A stretch of DNA of 64,000 nt from Mycobacterium sp. SMC-2 (GCF_025263485.1 NZ_CP079863.1:2046001-2110000); one strand, 5' to 3'; positions 24,156 through 33,265 are shown, numbered from the stretch's first letter. Numbers and translations are program-made. Notes: generated by a model from the letters alone, not told the origin.

Positions 24156-25466
24156 GTGACACCGTCTTCTCCGGTGCAGATCAATTCCCAGCGGCTCCCG
24201 CCCTACCGGTGGATCGCTGTCGCCGTGCTGGTGATCCTGGCCATCGTTTTCACCCTCGTCTACGTGCAGTTCCGTGGCGGCTTCACGCCCAAGGCCAAGT
24301 TGACGATGCTGGCGTCGCGGGCCGGGCTGGTGATGGACCCCGGCGCGAAGGTCACCTACAACGGCGTGGAGATCGGCCGGGTGGGCGACATCTCCGCGGT
24401 GGTGCGCGACGGCAAGCCGGCCGCGAAATTCACGCTCGAGGTGTATCCGCGGTACTTGTCGCTCATCCCGGCGAACGTGAACGCCGACATCAAGGCGACC
24501 ACGGTGTTCGGCGGAAAGTACGTGTCGTTGACCGCACCACAAAACCCGTCGCCGCAAAAGATCGGCCCGCGCACGGTGATCGACGCGCGGTCGGTGACCA
24601 CGGAGATCAACACGCTGTTCCAGACGATCGTGTCGATCAACGAGAAGGTGGATCCGGTCAAGCTGAACCTGACGCTGAGCGCGGCCGCCCAAGCGTTGAC
24701 CGGGCTGGGCGACAAATTCGGACAGTCGGTGGTGAACGCCAACACGGTCCTCGATGACGTCAATCCGCAGATGCCGCAGGCGCGTCACGACATTCAGCAG
24801 CTCGCCGGGCTGGGCGACACGTACGCCAACGCGGCGCCGGACCTGCTGGACTTCCTCAATAACGCGGTGATCACCTCGCGCACCATCAACGCGCAGCAGA
24901 AGGATCTGGATCAGGCGCTGTTGTCGGCGGCCGGGTTCGGCAACACCGGTGCCGACATCTTCCAACGCGGTGGCCCCTATCTGGCGCGCGGCGCCCAAGA
25001 CCTGGTGCCGACCGCGCAGCTGCTGGACACCTACAGCCCGGCGATCTATTGCACGCTGCGCAACTACCACGACGTGGTGCCCCTGACCGGCGCCTCCGAA
25101 GGCGGCTTCAATGGCTACTCGCTGAACATGAACACCGAGGCGCTGTCTGGCCTGGGGCTGCTGGCCAACCCCGTATCGGCGGTGGCCACCGTCGCCAGCC
25201 TGGTCGGCGGCCTGGCCGGGGTCGTCGGCGGCGCGCCCAACCCGTACACCTACCCGGAGAACCTGCCGCGGGTGAACGCCCACGGCGGGCCGGGGGGCGC
25301 CCCCGGCTGCTGGCAGCAAATCACCCGGCACCTTTGGCCCGCACCGGAATTGGTGATGGACACCGGGAACAGCATCGCGCCGTACAACCACCTCGACACC
25401 GGCTCGCCGTACGCGATCGAGTACGTCTGGGGCCGTCAGGTCGGGGATAACACGATCAATCCCTAG
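24156..25466 (+). CDS. Orphan MceA-type MCE-family protein
   Basis: The product is 436 aa from GTG with AGGTAAGGGG upstream. A single N-terminal membrane anchor (WIAVAVLVILAIVFTLVYVQ) is followed by the MCE beta-barrel domain: GLVMDPGAKVTYNGVEIGRV and VNADIKATTVFGGKYVSLTA. A helical region and a C-terminal part with a CTLRNYHDVVPL-type motif, typical of MceA subunits, follow. MCE proteins build lipid-transport channels, usually from eight co-encoded genes (two YrbE and six Mce). None of the partners is adjacent, so this copy may join a complex encoded elsewhere. Confidence 0.88.
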   Translation: MTPSSPVQINSQRLPPYRWIAVAVLVILAIVFTLVYVQFRGGFTPKAKLTMLASRAGLVMDPGAKVTYNGVEIGRVGDISAVVRDGKPAAKFTLEVYPRYLSLIPANVNADIKATTVFGGKYVSLTAPQNPSPQKIGPRTVIDARSVTTEINTLFQTIVSINEKVDPVKLNLTLSAAAQALTGLGDKFGQSVVNANTVLDDVNPQMPQARHDIQQLAGLGDTYANAAPDLLDFLNNAVITSRTINAQQKDLDQALLSAAGFGNTGADIFQRGGPYLARGAQDLVPTAQLLDTYSPAIYCTLRNYHDVVPLTGASEGGFNGYSLNMNTEALSGLGLLANPVSAVATVASLVGGLAGVVGGAPNPYTYPENLPRVNAHGGPGGAPGCWQQITRHLWPAPELVMDTGNSIAPYNHLDTGSPYAIEYVWGRQVGDNTINP

Positions 25467-25522
25467 CACTGCCCCGCGAAGAATGCAGAATGTCTTGATG
25501 CTGGCGCGGAGGGACTGCTGAC

Positions 25523-26707
25523 GTGTCGGGGTTCGGATTCCACACCCTGGCGCTGCTGACCGCCGTCGGGTTGGCCGGACCGCTGCTGGCCGCACTGCCG
25601 CGCCTTCGGATACCGGTGATCATCGGTGAGCTGATCGCGGGTCTGGTCATCGGGCGGACCGGGTTGGGCGTCGTCGACGTCACCGACCCGACGTTTCAGC
25701 TGCTCGCCAACATCGGCTTCGCGTTGGTCATGTTCGTCGTGGGTACCCATGTCCCGGTCGGTGACGGCGCACTGCGTTCATCGCTACCGCAGGCGCTGGC
25801 GCGGGCGGCCCTGGCCGGCGCCGTCGCGGTGGCGATCGGCGCCGGGCTGGCGGCGGCCTTCAAAACCGGACACGCGGCGCTGTACGCGGTCCTCATGGCG
25901 TCGTCGTCGGCGGCGCTGGCGCTTCCGGTGATCGACTCCCTGCGGTTGAAGGGGCCACCGGTGCTCACCGTCACCGCGCAAATCGCGGTCGCGGATGCCG
26001 CCTGTATTGTCTTGCTGCCGTTGGTGATCGACCTGCAAGATGCGCCCACCGCCGCGCTGGGCGCGCTGGCGGTGGCGGCATGCGCGGTGGTGTTCTACGT
26101 GCTGCTGCGCCAATCCGACGCCAAGGGCTGGCGCCGCCGCATGCACGTCTACTCCGAGAACCGCCGGTTCGCGCTGGAATTGCGCACCAACCTCATCGTG
26201 TTGTTCGCCCTGGCGGCGCTCGCCATGAGCACGCGCGTGTCGATCATGCTGGCGGGCTTCGCGGTGGGCCTGGTGGTCGGCCTGGTCGGTCAACCGCGAC
26301 GGCTGGCGCGCCAGCTATTCGGGATCACCGAAGGGTTTTTCAGCCCGCTGTTCTTCGTCTGGCTGGGCGCCTCACTGCAGGTGCGCGAGCTGATTTCGCA
26401 CCCGAAACTCATCCTGCTCGGCGTGGGGCTGGGGCTCGGCGCCGTGCTCGCGCACTGCGCCGGCAGGCTGTTCGGCCAACCGTTGACCCTGGCGGTGCTC
26501 TCGTCCGCCCAGCTGGGTGTGCCGGTGGCCGCGGCCACCATCGGCACCCAGGAACACCTCCTGGTCGCCGGCGAAGCGTCGGCGCTGATGTTCGGCGCCT
26601 TGCTCACCATCGCGGGGGCCTCGATCGCGGGCGCGCTGGCGTCGCGCAGCCAGGTGACCAACGGCCCCTCCACCGCGGGACCTCCGCACCCTCGAAAGCA
26701 CGACTGA
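25523..26707 (+). CDS. Cation/proton antiporter (CPA2, KefB-like)
   Basis: The product is 394 aa from GTG. About eleven or twelve hydrophobic segments are visible (LALLTAVGLAGPLLAALPRL, LANIGFALVMFVVGTHVPVG, ALARAALAGAVAVAIGAGLA and so on), with the conserved IPVIIGELIAGLVIGRTGLG near the N-terminus and VADAACIVLLPLVIDL in the core. It lacks a C-terminal RCK domain. It should exchange Na+ or K+ for H+ across the inner membrane, useful for pH homeostasis under hypoxia. The gap to the next gene contains only a weak palindrome. Confidence 0.86.
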   Translation: MSGFGFHTLALLTAVGLAGPLLAALPRLRIPVIIGELIAGLVIGRTGLGVVDVTDPTFQLLANIGFALVMFVVGTHVPVGDGALRSSLPQALARAALAGAVAVAIGAGLAAAFKTGHAALYAVLMASSSAALALPVIDSLRLKGPPVLTVTAQIAVADAACIVLLPLVIDLQDAPTAALGALAVAACAVVFYVLLRQSDAKGWRRRMHVYSENRRFALELRTNLIVLFALAALAMSTRVSIMLAGFAVGLVVGLVGQPRRLARQLFGITEGFFSPLFFVWLGASLQVRELISHPKLILLGVGLGLGAVLAHCAGRLFGQPLTLAVLSSAQLGVPVAAATIGTQEHLLVAGEASALMFGALLTIAGASIAGALASRSQVTNGPSTAGPPHPRKHD

Positions 26708-26728
26708 AGCACTCACCGGCCGGTTGCG

Positions 26729-26748
26729 TTCGGCCCTGTGGGCCGCGG
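26729..26748. promoter_or_regulatory. Weak DosR-like palindrome upstream of Rv2628-like gene
   Basis: TTCGGCCCTGTGGGCCGCGG matches the 20-base DosR consensus at 12 positions, but the core matches at only 8 of 14. It is 46 bases before the start at 26795, whose ortholog is DosR-regulated. Confidence 0.3.
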
Positions 26749-26794
26749 CGCCCACGTGGTCGGATGTTCTTCAGGCTCGATCGAGGAGGCCGTG

Positions 26795-27061
26795 ATGAGG
26801 TTCACAACAGGACGGCAACACCTGCGAGGCACGCCCTCCGCGACGATCTACCGCGTGACCGATCGCCTGCACGGCGGGCGCACGGTCCGCGTGCCCGGCC
26901 ACGAGATCGCACCCATCGTCTCGGCATGGCTGGCGGAGCTGGGCGCCCACAGCCCCCTTGTCGACGAGCTGGCACGGGCAGCGTGCGTCGGCGACTGGAC
27001 GGCGGCCTACGCCATCGGTGATCAGCTATCCGTCGACGTAGCCATCGCGGTGGCCGCATAG
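26795..27061 (+). CDS. Rv2628-like dormancy antigen
   Basis: The product is 88 aa from MRFTTGRQHLRGTPSATIYR, with GAGGAGGCCGTG upstream. SATIYRVTDRLHGGRTVRVP then IVSAWLAELGAHSPLVDELA and the end GDWTAAYAIGDQLSVDVAIAV align with the M. tuberculosis DosR-regulon protein Rv2628 (SATIYQVTDRSHDGRTARVP...). Function is unknown; the M. tuberculosis protein is known as a latency antigen. The shorter N-terminus here suggests that the long N-terminal part of the annotated Rv2628 may not be essential. Confidence 0.85.
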   Translation: MRFTTGRQHLRGTPSATIYRVTDRLHGGRTVRVPGHEIAPIVSAWLAELGAHSPLVDELARAACVGDWTAAYAIGDQLSVDVAIAVAA

Positions 27062-27067
27062 CCGCCC

Positions 27068-27087
27068 GATTGGCCCAAAGTCCTTCG
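27068..27087. promoter_or_regulatory. DosR-like box upstream of Rv3131-like gene
   Basis: The core TGGCCCAAAGTCCT (27071-27084) matches GGGACTWWAGTCCC at 10 of 14 positions and lies 88-101 bases before the start at 27172. Confidence 0.5.
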
Positions 27088-27171
27088 GCCTAGTGCCGTC
27101 GTGCTCTCGTCGGCCCGGTGGCGATCCGCAATCGTAGGTAAGACGACGCGATACCAAAAGGGGAGACCGCC

Positions 27172-28170
27172 ATGAACACCCGCTTTCCGGATGCCGGCAC
27201 GATCCGGACGGTCTTGAGCTTGGCATGCCGGGCGCCGTCGGTGCACAACAGCCAACCCTGGCGGTGGCGGGTGGACGCGGCGAGCCTGCACCTCTACTCC
27301 GACGCCAGCAGGCAACTGCCCAACACCGACCCGGACGGCCGGGATCTCATGCTGAGTTGCGGTGCGGCCCTGCATCACTGCGTCGTCGCGCTGGCAGCGG
27401 TCGGCTGGCTCTCCAAGGTGACCCGGCTGCCCAATCCCGCCGACCCCAGCCACCTTGCGGCGATCGAACTCTCGGCACACCGCCCGGACTCCGTCGACAT
27501 CGCGCTGGCCGCGGCGATACCGCGGCGGCGAACCGACCGGCGCTACTACAGCTCCTGGCCGGTGCCCGTGGGCGATGTCGCCCTGATGGCGGCGCGAGCG
27601 GCTCGAAGCGGGGTGACGCTGTGCCAAGTCGAGGATCTGGACAATCTGCGCAAGATCGTCGCTCAATCGGTCCAGGATCACCTGAACCAGGACTACCTCG
27701 CCGAGCTGACGGAGTGGAGTGGCCGCTACGCGTCGGTGGCCGGCGTTCCCGCGCGCAACACGCCCGTACCGGATCCGACGGCAAAGATTCCGGGCCGGCT
27801 CTTCGCCGGGCCGGTGCTGCCCATGCCGCCGGAATCCTCACCCGCTGACGACAACGCCGTCGTCCTTGCGCTGGGCACCCGCAACGACGATCGCCTGGCC
27901 CAGCTTCGCGCCGGTGAGGCGACCAGCGTCGTGCTGCTCACCGCGACGTCATTGGGGCTGGCCAGTTGCCCGGTCACCGAACCGTTGGAGACGCCGGGAA
28001 CGCGCGCGGCGGTCCAATCCGACATCTTCGGCGACAGCAACCATCCCCAGATGCTGTTGCGGGTGGGCTGGGCGCCGATCAACGCGGATCCGTTGCCGGC
28101 GACACCGCGGCGCGAACTCTCCGACTTGGTCGAGTGGATGAACGATCACGAGCACCGGGTCGCTCACTGA
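27172..28170 (+). CDS. Acg-family nitroreductase-like flavoprotein (Rv3131-like)
   Basis: The product is 332 aa. The start MNTRFPDAGTIRTVLSLACR, the RAPSVHNSQPWRWRV motif, IPRRRTDRRYYSSWPVP, GRYASVAGVPARN, PGRLFAGPVL and LLRVGWAPINADPLPATPRR follow Rv3131 almost residue for residue. These are two-lobed nitroreductase-fold proteins binding FMN, strongly DosR-induced, whose physiological substrate is not established. ATACCAAAAGGGGAG supplies the ribosome site. It is one of three Acg-family proteins in the window (also 40299 and 46711). Confidence 0.92.
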   Translation: MNTRFPDAGTIRTVLSLACRAPSVHNSQPWRWRVDAASLHLYSDASRQLPNTDPDGRDLMLSCGAALHHCVVALAAVGWLSKVTRLPNPADPSHLAAIELSAHRPDSVDIALAAAIPRRRTDRRYYSSWPVPVGDVALMAARAARSGVTLCQVEDLDNLRKIVAQSVQDHLNQDYLAELTEWSGRYASVAGVPARNTPVPDPTAKIPGRLFAGPVLPMPPESSPADDNAVVLALGTRNDDRLAQLRAGEATSVVLLTATSLGLASCPVTEPLETPGTRAAVQSDIFGDSNHPQMLLRVGWAPINADPLPATPRRELSDLVEWMNDHEHRVAH

Positions 28171-28180
28171 CACGGCGTAC

Positions 28181-28201
28181 GCGCCAAAACGGTTGTGGCG
28201 C
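28181..28201. repeat. Inverted repeat upstream of hydrogenase operon
   Basis: GCGCCA - AAACGGTTG - TGGCGC: perfect 6-base arms in the leader region between the Rv3131-like gene and hyhB. It does not fit the DosR consensus. Confidence 0.3.
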
Positions 28202-28211
28202 AGAGGATACC

Positions 28212-28331
28212 ATGGAGACGTTCACATCGGACCCACGCTGCTGGCGGGTCGCCCGCGTCTTCGGCCGTAACCCGCTGGGACCGCATCGGAGCGCGACGTC
28301 GAGCTTCTGGCGGAGGCCTAGTAGCCGGTGA
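28212..28331 (+). pseudogene. Relic of Rv1733c-type membrane protein N-terminus
   Basis: A 39-codon frame starts METFTSDPRCWRVARVFGRN, then PLG. The WRVARVFGRNPL block is the conserved start of the DosR-regulon membrane protein family of Rv1733c (RVFSRNPLVRGTDRLEA). After it the frame breaks: the next family-like residues (SERDVELLAEA) are read in another frame and end at a stop. The two membrane spans are missing. It could instead be a short functional leader ahead of hyhB. Confidence 0.5.
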
Positions 28332-28381
28332 GCCGTTGTCAACCCCTATACAGCACAGTCCAACCGACGGATGATGGGTCG

Positions 28382-29506
28382 ATGAGCGGATACGGTGAGA
28401 ATGCCGGTGCCGCATCGTTCGACACCGCCGGGCTGCACCGCCTTGTCGAGGTCCTGATCGAACGTGGCTACCGCGTCGTCGGTCCGACGTTGCGGGACAA
28501 CGCGATCGTCCTCGAGGAGCTGCAGTCCGCCGCGGACCTCCCGCGGGGCTGGGGAGTCGAGGTGGCGCCGGGGCACTACCGGGTGCGCCGGCGCGACGAC
28601 GCCGCCGCGTTCGGGCACTCGTCCGGGCCGCAGTCATGGAAGCAGTTCCTGCACCCGCCGCGGCGCCGGCTATGGTCCGCCACCCGGGACGGCATCACCC
28701 AAACCGAAGCCGACGAGGAGGTCCCGCGCTACGCCTTCCTCGGGGTGCGCGGGTGCGACTTGGCCGCGATCGCGACGCTCGACCGGGTCCTCGGCCGTGG
28801 CCGGTTTCCCGACAATTCCTTCGTGCGCCGGCATCGGCAGATTTTCGTGGTGGCGGTCAATTGCACTGAGCCGGGCGGACTCTGCTTTTGCGCCTCGATG
28901 GGCACCGGCCCCGCGGCCGGGCCGGGCTACGACCTCGCGCTGACCGAGCGTGTCGACGGCGACGCCGTGACGTACGTGGTCGACGTCGGCACCCAAGAGG
29001 GCGCCGACGTGCTCGCTGCCGTCCCGCACTGGGCCGCCGGCGACGCGGAGGTGGGCTCCGCGCGGGCCGAGGTGCAGGCGGCGTCGCACCGGATGGGCCG
29101 CGCGATGCCGGACGCCGATCTGCGGAACCTGCTGATCGAGTCGCGCGAATCCCCCCAGTGGGAGGAGGTGGCCAGCCGCTGCCTGACGTGTGGCAACTGC
29201 ACGATGGTGTGCCCGACCTGCTACTGCACCAGTACCGAGGACGTCAGCGACCTGACCGGCGAGCACGCCGAGCGCTGGCAGCACTGGGCGTCGTGCTACG
29301 AGTTCGATTTCACGTACGTCCACGGCGGTGGCAGCGTGCGCCAGTCCCCGGAATCGCGGTACCGGCACTGGATCAGCCACAAGCTGGGCACCTGGCACGA
29401 CCAGTTCGACATGTCCGGCTGTGTCGGCTGCGGGCGGTGTATCGCCTGGTGTCCCACCGGCATCGACATCACCGAAGAGATGAACAAGATGGCCCGCGAT
29501 GACTGA
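28382..29506 (+). CDS. hyhB: Group 3b [NiFe] hydrogenase, iron-sulfur subunit HyhB
   Basis: The product is 374 aa from MSGYGENAGAASFDTAGLHR. The central domain resembles sulfhydrogenase beta / anaerobic sulfite reductase A subunits (YAFLGVRGCDLAAIATLDRV, VAVNCTEPGGLCFCASMGTG). The C-terminal third carries two ferredoxin clusters: CLTCGNCTMVCPTCYC and CVGCGRCIAWCPTGID. It would relay electrons between the NAD(P)-binding subunit and the hydrogenase small subunit in a cytosolic complex. It overlaps hyhG by eight bases. In M. smegmatis the equivalent Hyd3 operon is induced by hypoxia through DosR; no good box is seen directly upstream here. Confidence 0.9.
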   Translation: MSGYGENAGAASFDTAGLHRLVEVLIERGYRVVGPTLRDNAIVLEELQSAADLPRGWGVEVAPGHYRVRRRDDAAAFGHSSGPQSWKQFLHPPRRRLWSATRDGITQTEADEEVPRYAFLGVRGCDLAAIATLDRVLGRGRFPDNSFVRRHRQIFVVAVNCTEPGGLCFCASMGTGPAAGPGYDLALTERVDGDAVTYVVDVGTQEGADVLAAVPHWAAGDAEVGSARAEVQAASHRMGRAMPDADLRNLLIESRESPQWEEVASRCLTCGNCTMVCPTCYCTSTEDVSDLTGEHAERWQHWASCYEFDFTYVHGGGSVRQSPESRYRHWISHKLGTWHDQFDMSGCVGCGRCIAWCPTGIDITEEMNKMARDD

Positions 29507-30341
29507 CGGCGCACCACCGTCCTCGATGGCGCCCAACCCCTACCGGGTAAGCAGCCGCGTCGTGGAAAGCCCGGACTCGGCGACACTGTGCCTCGAACCG
29601 CTGGGCAAAGTCCTGCGCACCCCGCAGCCCGGGGAATTCATGATGCTCTACGCCTTCGGCATCGGTGAGGCGGCGATATCGATCAGCGGCGACCCCACGG
29701 TCACCGACGGTTCGATCACGCACACCATCCGCGCGGTCGGCGCGGTGAGCCGTGCGCTGCACGACGCGCAGCCCGGCGCCGTCATCGGGGTGCGGGGCCC
29801 GTTCGGCACCACCTGGGGGCTCGAGGAAGCCGCCGGGCGAGATCTGGTCATGGTCGCCGGGGGCGTCGGGTTGTGCCCGCTGCGCCCGGCGGTACTGGGC
29901 GCGCTGGCGGGGCGGAGCCGCTACGGCAAGCTCACGCTGATCGCGGGCGCTCGCTCGCGCGAGGACTTCGTGTTCGCCGCCCAGCTCCAGGAATGGTCCG
30001 CCGACCCGCAGATCGAACTGCACTTGACAGTCGACGTCCCGGTTCACGGCTGGCGCGGCGAGGTCGGCCTGGTCACCGAGCCGCTGAAGCGACTCGCGCT
30101 GAATCCCGACCGCACCACCGCGTTTCTGTGCGGCCCCGAGCCGATGCTGCGGTTCGCCGCCGAGGCGCTGTTGGCCAAAGGTATGGCCGCCACCGATATT
30201 CGGGTATCGCTGGAGCGCAACATGCAATGCGGGATCGGAACGTGCGGCCACTGCCAGCTGGGACCGCTGCTGGTGTGCCGCGACGGGCCGGTCGTCGGTT
30301 ACGACGTCGCCGGCCCGCTACTGGCAGTCAAGGAGCTGTGA
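29499..30341 (+). CDS. hyhG: Group 3b hydrogenase, FAD/NAD(P)-binding subunit HyhG
   Basis: The product is 280 aa. A ferredoxin-NADP reductase-like beta barrel ([20 protein letters not shown]) is followed by the nucleotide site [20 protein letters not shown] and [22 protein letters not shown]-terminal [2Fe-2S] site of the dihydroorotate dehydrogenase K type follows ([17 protein letters not shown]). It exchanges hydride with NAD(P)H for the H2-active subunits. Its stop shares a base with the hyhS ATG (TGATG). Confidence 0.9.
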   Translation: MTDGAPPSSMAPNPYRVSSRVVESPDSATLCLEPLGKVLRTPQPGEFMMLYAFGIGEAAISISGDPTVTDGSITHTIRAVGAVSRALHDAQPGAVIGVRGPFGTTWGLEEAAGRDLVMVAGGVGLCPLRPAVLGALAGRSRYGKLTLIAGARSREDFVFAAQLQEWSADPQIELHLTVDVPVHGWRGEVGLVTEPLKRLALNPDRTTAFLCGPEPMLRFAAEALLAKGMAATDIRVSLERNMQCGIGTCGHCQLGPLLVCRDGPVVGYDVAGPLLAVKEL

Positions 30342-31108
30342 TGGGCCCAACTCTGGCCGTGTGGAAGTTCGCTTCCTGCGACGGTTGCCAGCTGACGCTG
30401 CTCGACTGCGAGGACGAGCTGCTGACCCTCGCCGACCAGGTGCAGATCGCCACCTTCGCCGAGGCGTCGAGCTCGATGATCGGCGGACCCTATGACGTGT
30501 CGCTTGTCGAAGGTTCCATCACCACCCCCCACGACGAGCAACGGATCCGCGAAATCCGCGACCAGTCCAAGGTGCTGGTCACCATCGGCGCGTGCGCGAC
30601 GGCCGGGGGAGTGCAGGCGCTGCGCAACTTCGCCGACGTCGACGAGTTCGCCTCCGTCGTCTACGCCCGGCCCGATTACATCGACACGCTGGCGACGTCC
30701 ACCCCGGCGGCCGCGCACGTCAAGGTCGATTACCAGGTGCAGGGCTGCCCGATCGACCGCGGCCAGCTGCTGGACACGCTCGCCGCGCTGCTGATCGGGC
30801 GCAAGCCGCACCTGCCGGCCAAGACGGTGTGCACCGAGTGCAAGATGCGCGGCGTGACTTGTGTCCTGGTCGCGGACGGCACCCCGTGCCTGGGACCGGT
30901 CACTCACGCCGGCTGCGGAGCGTTGTGCCCCAGCCATCGTCGCGGGTGTTACGGCTGTTTCGGCCCGGCAGCGACCCCGCAAATCGGGACGCTCATCCCG
31001 TTGCTGCGCCGCGACGGGATGTCCGACGGCGATGTCGACCGGGTGTTCTCGACGTTCAACGTCGCGAACTTCGCCCAGGAAATGAGCGACGAAAGAAGCA
31101 AGCCGTGA
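30341..31108 (+). CDS. hyhS: Group 3b [NiFe] hydrogenase small subunit HyhS
   Basis: The product is 255 aa starting [20 protein letters not shown]. Proximal cluster ligands are C13 and C16 (SCDGCQ), the Cys in [10 protein letters not shown] and the Cys in QGCPIDRG; further Cys-rich stretches ([30 protein letters not shown]) hold the other two clusters. There is no Tat signal, so the enzyme is cytoplasmic. The start is fixed by overlap with the hyhG stop; the reading frame is open much further upstream but lies inside hyhG. Confidence 0.92.
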   Translation: MGPTLAVWKFASCDGCQLTLLDCEDELLTLADQVQIATFAEASSSMIGGPYDVSLVEGSITTPHDEQRIREIRDQSKVLVTIGACATAGGVQALRNFADVDEFASVVYARPDYIDTLATSTPAAAHVKVDYQVQGCPIDRGQLLDTLAALLIGRKPHLPAKTVCTECKMRGVTCVLVADGTPCLGPVTHAGCGALCPSHRRGCYGCFGPAATPQIGTLIPLLRRDGMSDGDVDRVFSTFNVANFAQEMSDERSKP

Positions 31109-32397
31109 ACCCCGAGACCCGCACCCTGTCGGTCGGCACCTTGACCCGAGTGGAAGGCGAAGGGGCGCTGCATGTCACGCTGAAGGACGGCGCACTGCAA
31201 ACCGTCGAATTGAACATCTATGAGCCGCCACGGTTTTTCGAGGCATTCCTGCGGGGACGCGCCTACACAGAGCCGCCGGATCTCACCGCCCGGGTATGCG
31301 GAATCTGCCCCGTCGCCTACCAGGTGAGCGCCTGCAACGCGATCGAAAGCGCCTGCGGCGTCGAGGTCGATGCAGCGCTCGTCGCGCTGCGCCGGCTGCT
31401 GTACTGCGGCGAATGGATCCACAGCCACATGCTGCACATCTATCTCCTGCATGCACCCGACTTCCTCGGCTACCCCGACGCGATCGCGCTGGCCCGCGAC
31501 GAGCGCGAGATCGTCGAACGCGGCCTGCGCCTGAAGAAGGCGGGCAACCGGCTGATGGAATTCATCGGCGGGCGGTCGATACACCCGATCAACGTGCGCC
31601 TAGGCGGGTTCTATTCCGTCCCAAAGCGGTCCGACTTCAAGCCGATCGAAGAGCAGTTGCGCCGGGCGCTCGACGACGCGGTGGCGACGGTCGAGTGGGT
31701 GGCCGGTTTCGACTTCCCCGACATTGAGCTCGACCATGAGATGCTGGCGCTGAGCCAGAACGGCCAGTATCCGATTGAGAACGGCGTCATCGCGCGCAGC
31801 GCCGGGGAAGCGTTCGAATTGGCGGCCTTCACCGAGCACGTGCGTGAGTCGCAGGTGCCCCACTCCACCGCCCTGCACGCGACACTCGACGGCGGCCGCT
31901 ACCTCACCGGCCCCTTGGCGCGCTATTGCCTGAACTCGGCTACTCTTTCACCGATCGCGGCCCAGGCGGCCGCGGCCGCCGGGCTGTCGGGTGAATGCCG
32001 AAACCCCTTCCGCAGCATAATCGTTCGCGCCGTAGAGGTGGTCTACGCGATCGAGGAGGCGCTGCGCATCATCGACGGATACGACCGGCCGCCACGGCCT
32101 TTCGTCGACATCCCGGCCCGGCCGGGTACCGGGCACGGCGTCAGCGAGGCGCCCCGCGGCCTGCTGTATCACAGCTACGAGATCGATCATGGCGGGCTGG
32201 TCTCCGCGGCGACGATCATCCCGCCCACGTCGCAGAACCAGGCGGCCATTGAGGCGGATCTGGCCCGGGTGGTGTCCGAGAACCTCGCGCTGGATGACGC
32301 CGCGCTGACGGCCCTGTGCGAGCGGGTGATTCGCAGTTACGACCCCTGCATTTCCTGCTCGGCGCACTTCCTGACGCTGACGGTAAAGCGACGATGA
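31105..32397 (+). CDS. hyhL: Group 3b [NiFe] hydrogenase large subunit HyhL
   Basis: The product is 430 aa from GTG (GTGA overlap with the hyhS stop). Ni-Fe ligands are visible as RVCGICP (C65, C68) and [10 protein letters not shown] (C415, C418). After H421 a nine-residue tail (FLTLTVKRR) remains, the piece normally cut off by a maturation endopeptidase, which is encoded next. The L1/L2 motifs suit an NAD(P)-linked bidirectional group 3b enzyme that can dispose of reductant as H2 under hypoxia. Nickel-insertion (hyp) genes are absent and must lie elsewhere. Confidence 0.93.
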   Translation: MNPETRTLSVGTLTRVEGEGALHVTLKDGALQTVELNIYEPPRFFEAFLRGRAYTEPPDLTARVCGICPVAYQVSACNAIESACGVEVDAALVALRRLLYCGEWIHSHMLHIYLLHAPDFLGYPDAIALARDEREIVERGLRLKKAGNRLMEFIGGRSIHPINVRLGGFYSVPKRSDFKPIEEQLRRALDDAVATVEWVAGFDFPDIELDHEMLALSQNGQYPIENGVIARSAGEAFELAAFTEHVRESQVPHSTALHATLDGGRYLTGPLARYCLNSATLSPIAAQAAAAAGLSGECRNPFRSIIVRAVEVVYAIEEALRIIDGYDRPPRPFVDIPARPGTGHGVSEAPRGLLYHSYEIDHGGLVSAATIIPPTSQNQAAIEADLARVVSENLALDDAALTALCERVIRSYDPCISCSAHFLTLTVKRR

Positions 32398-32894
32398 GCG
32401 AGGGCGACGGACGTATTGTCGTTATCGGGCTCGGCAACGAGTACCGTCGCGACGACGGTGTCGGTGTCGCCGTTGCCAACGCATTGGACGGTCTTGGGTG
32501 GCCGAATGTTGTTGTCACAACCGGTATCGCGGAGCCGATGGGTCTGCTCGAGGCCTGGACGGGGGCGGGGCTGGCCGTGATCATCGACGCGGCGGTCATC
32601 TCCCCGGCGAGCCCGGGTCGGATCCACCGCTGCGAGTTGGCCGAAGTGCCCTCTCGGCCCGATGGGTTGAGCTCGCACAGCATCGATATCGGCCGCACCC
32701 ATGCCCTGGCCCAGGCGCTTGGGCGGGTTCCCGACGCGGTTGTGGTCTTCGCCGTCGAGGCGGCAGATACCGGCCCCGGCCCCGGGCTGACCCCTCGGGT
32801 TGCCCGAGCCGTGCCGGCGGTGGCCGGGATGGTGGCCGCCGAGATCAATCGATTCAGGTCAGCGAAGCGATCGCAGCGCGCAGGTTCTCGGTGA
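32394..32894 (+). CDS. [NiFe] hydrogenase maturation protease
   Basis: The product is 166 aa from the ATG overlapping the hyhL stop. The HycI/HyaD fold is shown by VVIGLGNEYRRDDGVGVAVA (Ni-sensing acidic residues in the GNEYRRDDG loop), AVIIDAAV and SSHSIDIGRTHALAQALGRV. It would trim the C-terminal tail of HyhL after nickel insertion. Its 3' end overlaps the convergent DUF302 gene by 41 bases. Confidence 0.9.
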   Translation: MSEGDGRIVVIGLGNEYRRDDGVGVAVANALDGLGWPNVVVTTGIAEPMGLLEAWTGAGLAVIIDAAVISPASPGRIHRCELAEVPSRPDGLSSHSIDIGRTHALAQALGRVPDAVVVFAVEAADTGPGPGLTPRVARAVPAVAGMVAAEINRFRSAKRSQRAGSR

Positions 32895-33249
32895 CCTCGC
32901 TGGCAATGGCGATGAGGTCCGGGTCGCCGGTGACCTCGACCAACATGCCCGGATCCATCGCCTCGACGATCACGGTGCCCGTGTCGCTCGGGTCGGCGCG
33001 CACCAACATGCTGCACGGCAGCAGCAGCCCGATCTCTCGGTCCACACTGATGGCCCGATACGTCAGAGCCGGATCGCACGTGCTGAGGATCAGGTAGTCC
33101 TCCATATCGACGCCGAGCAGGGCCTGTAGCTTGGCTGCGAGGTCGATTTCGGTCAGTACGCTGAGTCCTTGCCGTGCAAGGGCTTCCCGGGTGCGGGCCA
33201 CCGCGTCATCGAACCGGGTTGTCAATCTGGTTGATAATCCCGCGCTCAT
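32854..33249 (-). CDS. DUF302 family protein
   Basis: The product is 131 aa. The pattern TRFDDAVARTREALARQGLS, VLTEIDLAAKLQALLGVDME, YLILSTCDPALTYRAISVDR and IGLLLPCSMLV is DUF302, a small alpha/beta fold common in redox and hypoxia regions; its function is unestablished. Two Cys (in STCDP and LPCSM) are family-typical. It starts 16 bases downstream of the trypsin-like protease gene, probably in the same operon, and converges on the hydrogenase operon. Confidence 0.85.
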   Translation of the reverse strand: MSAGLSTRLTTRFDDAVARTREALARQGLSVLTEIDLAAKLQALLGVDMEDYLILSTCDPALTYRAISVDREIGLLLPCSMLVRADPSDTGTVIVEAMDPGMLVEVTGDPDLIAIASEVTENLRAAIASLT

Positions 33250-33265
33250 CGCGATCTGCCACCTG

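Noticed and set aside
28181..28201. Inverted repeat as a DosR box for the hydrogenase operon
   Set aside because: Arms GCGCCA/TGGCGC do not fit the GGGAC...GTCCC core; reported only as an inverted repeat.
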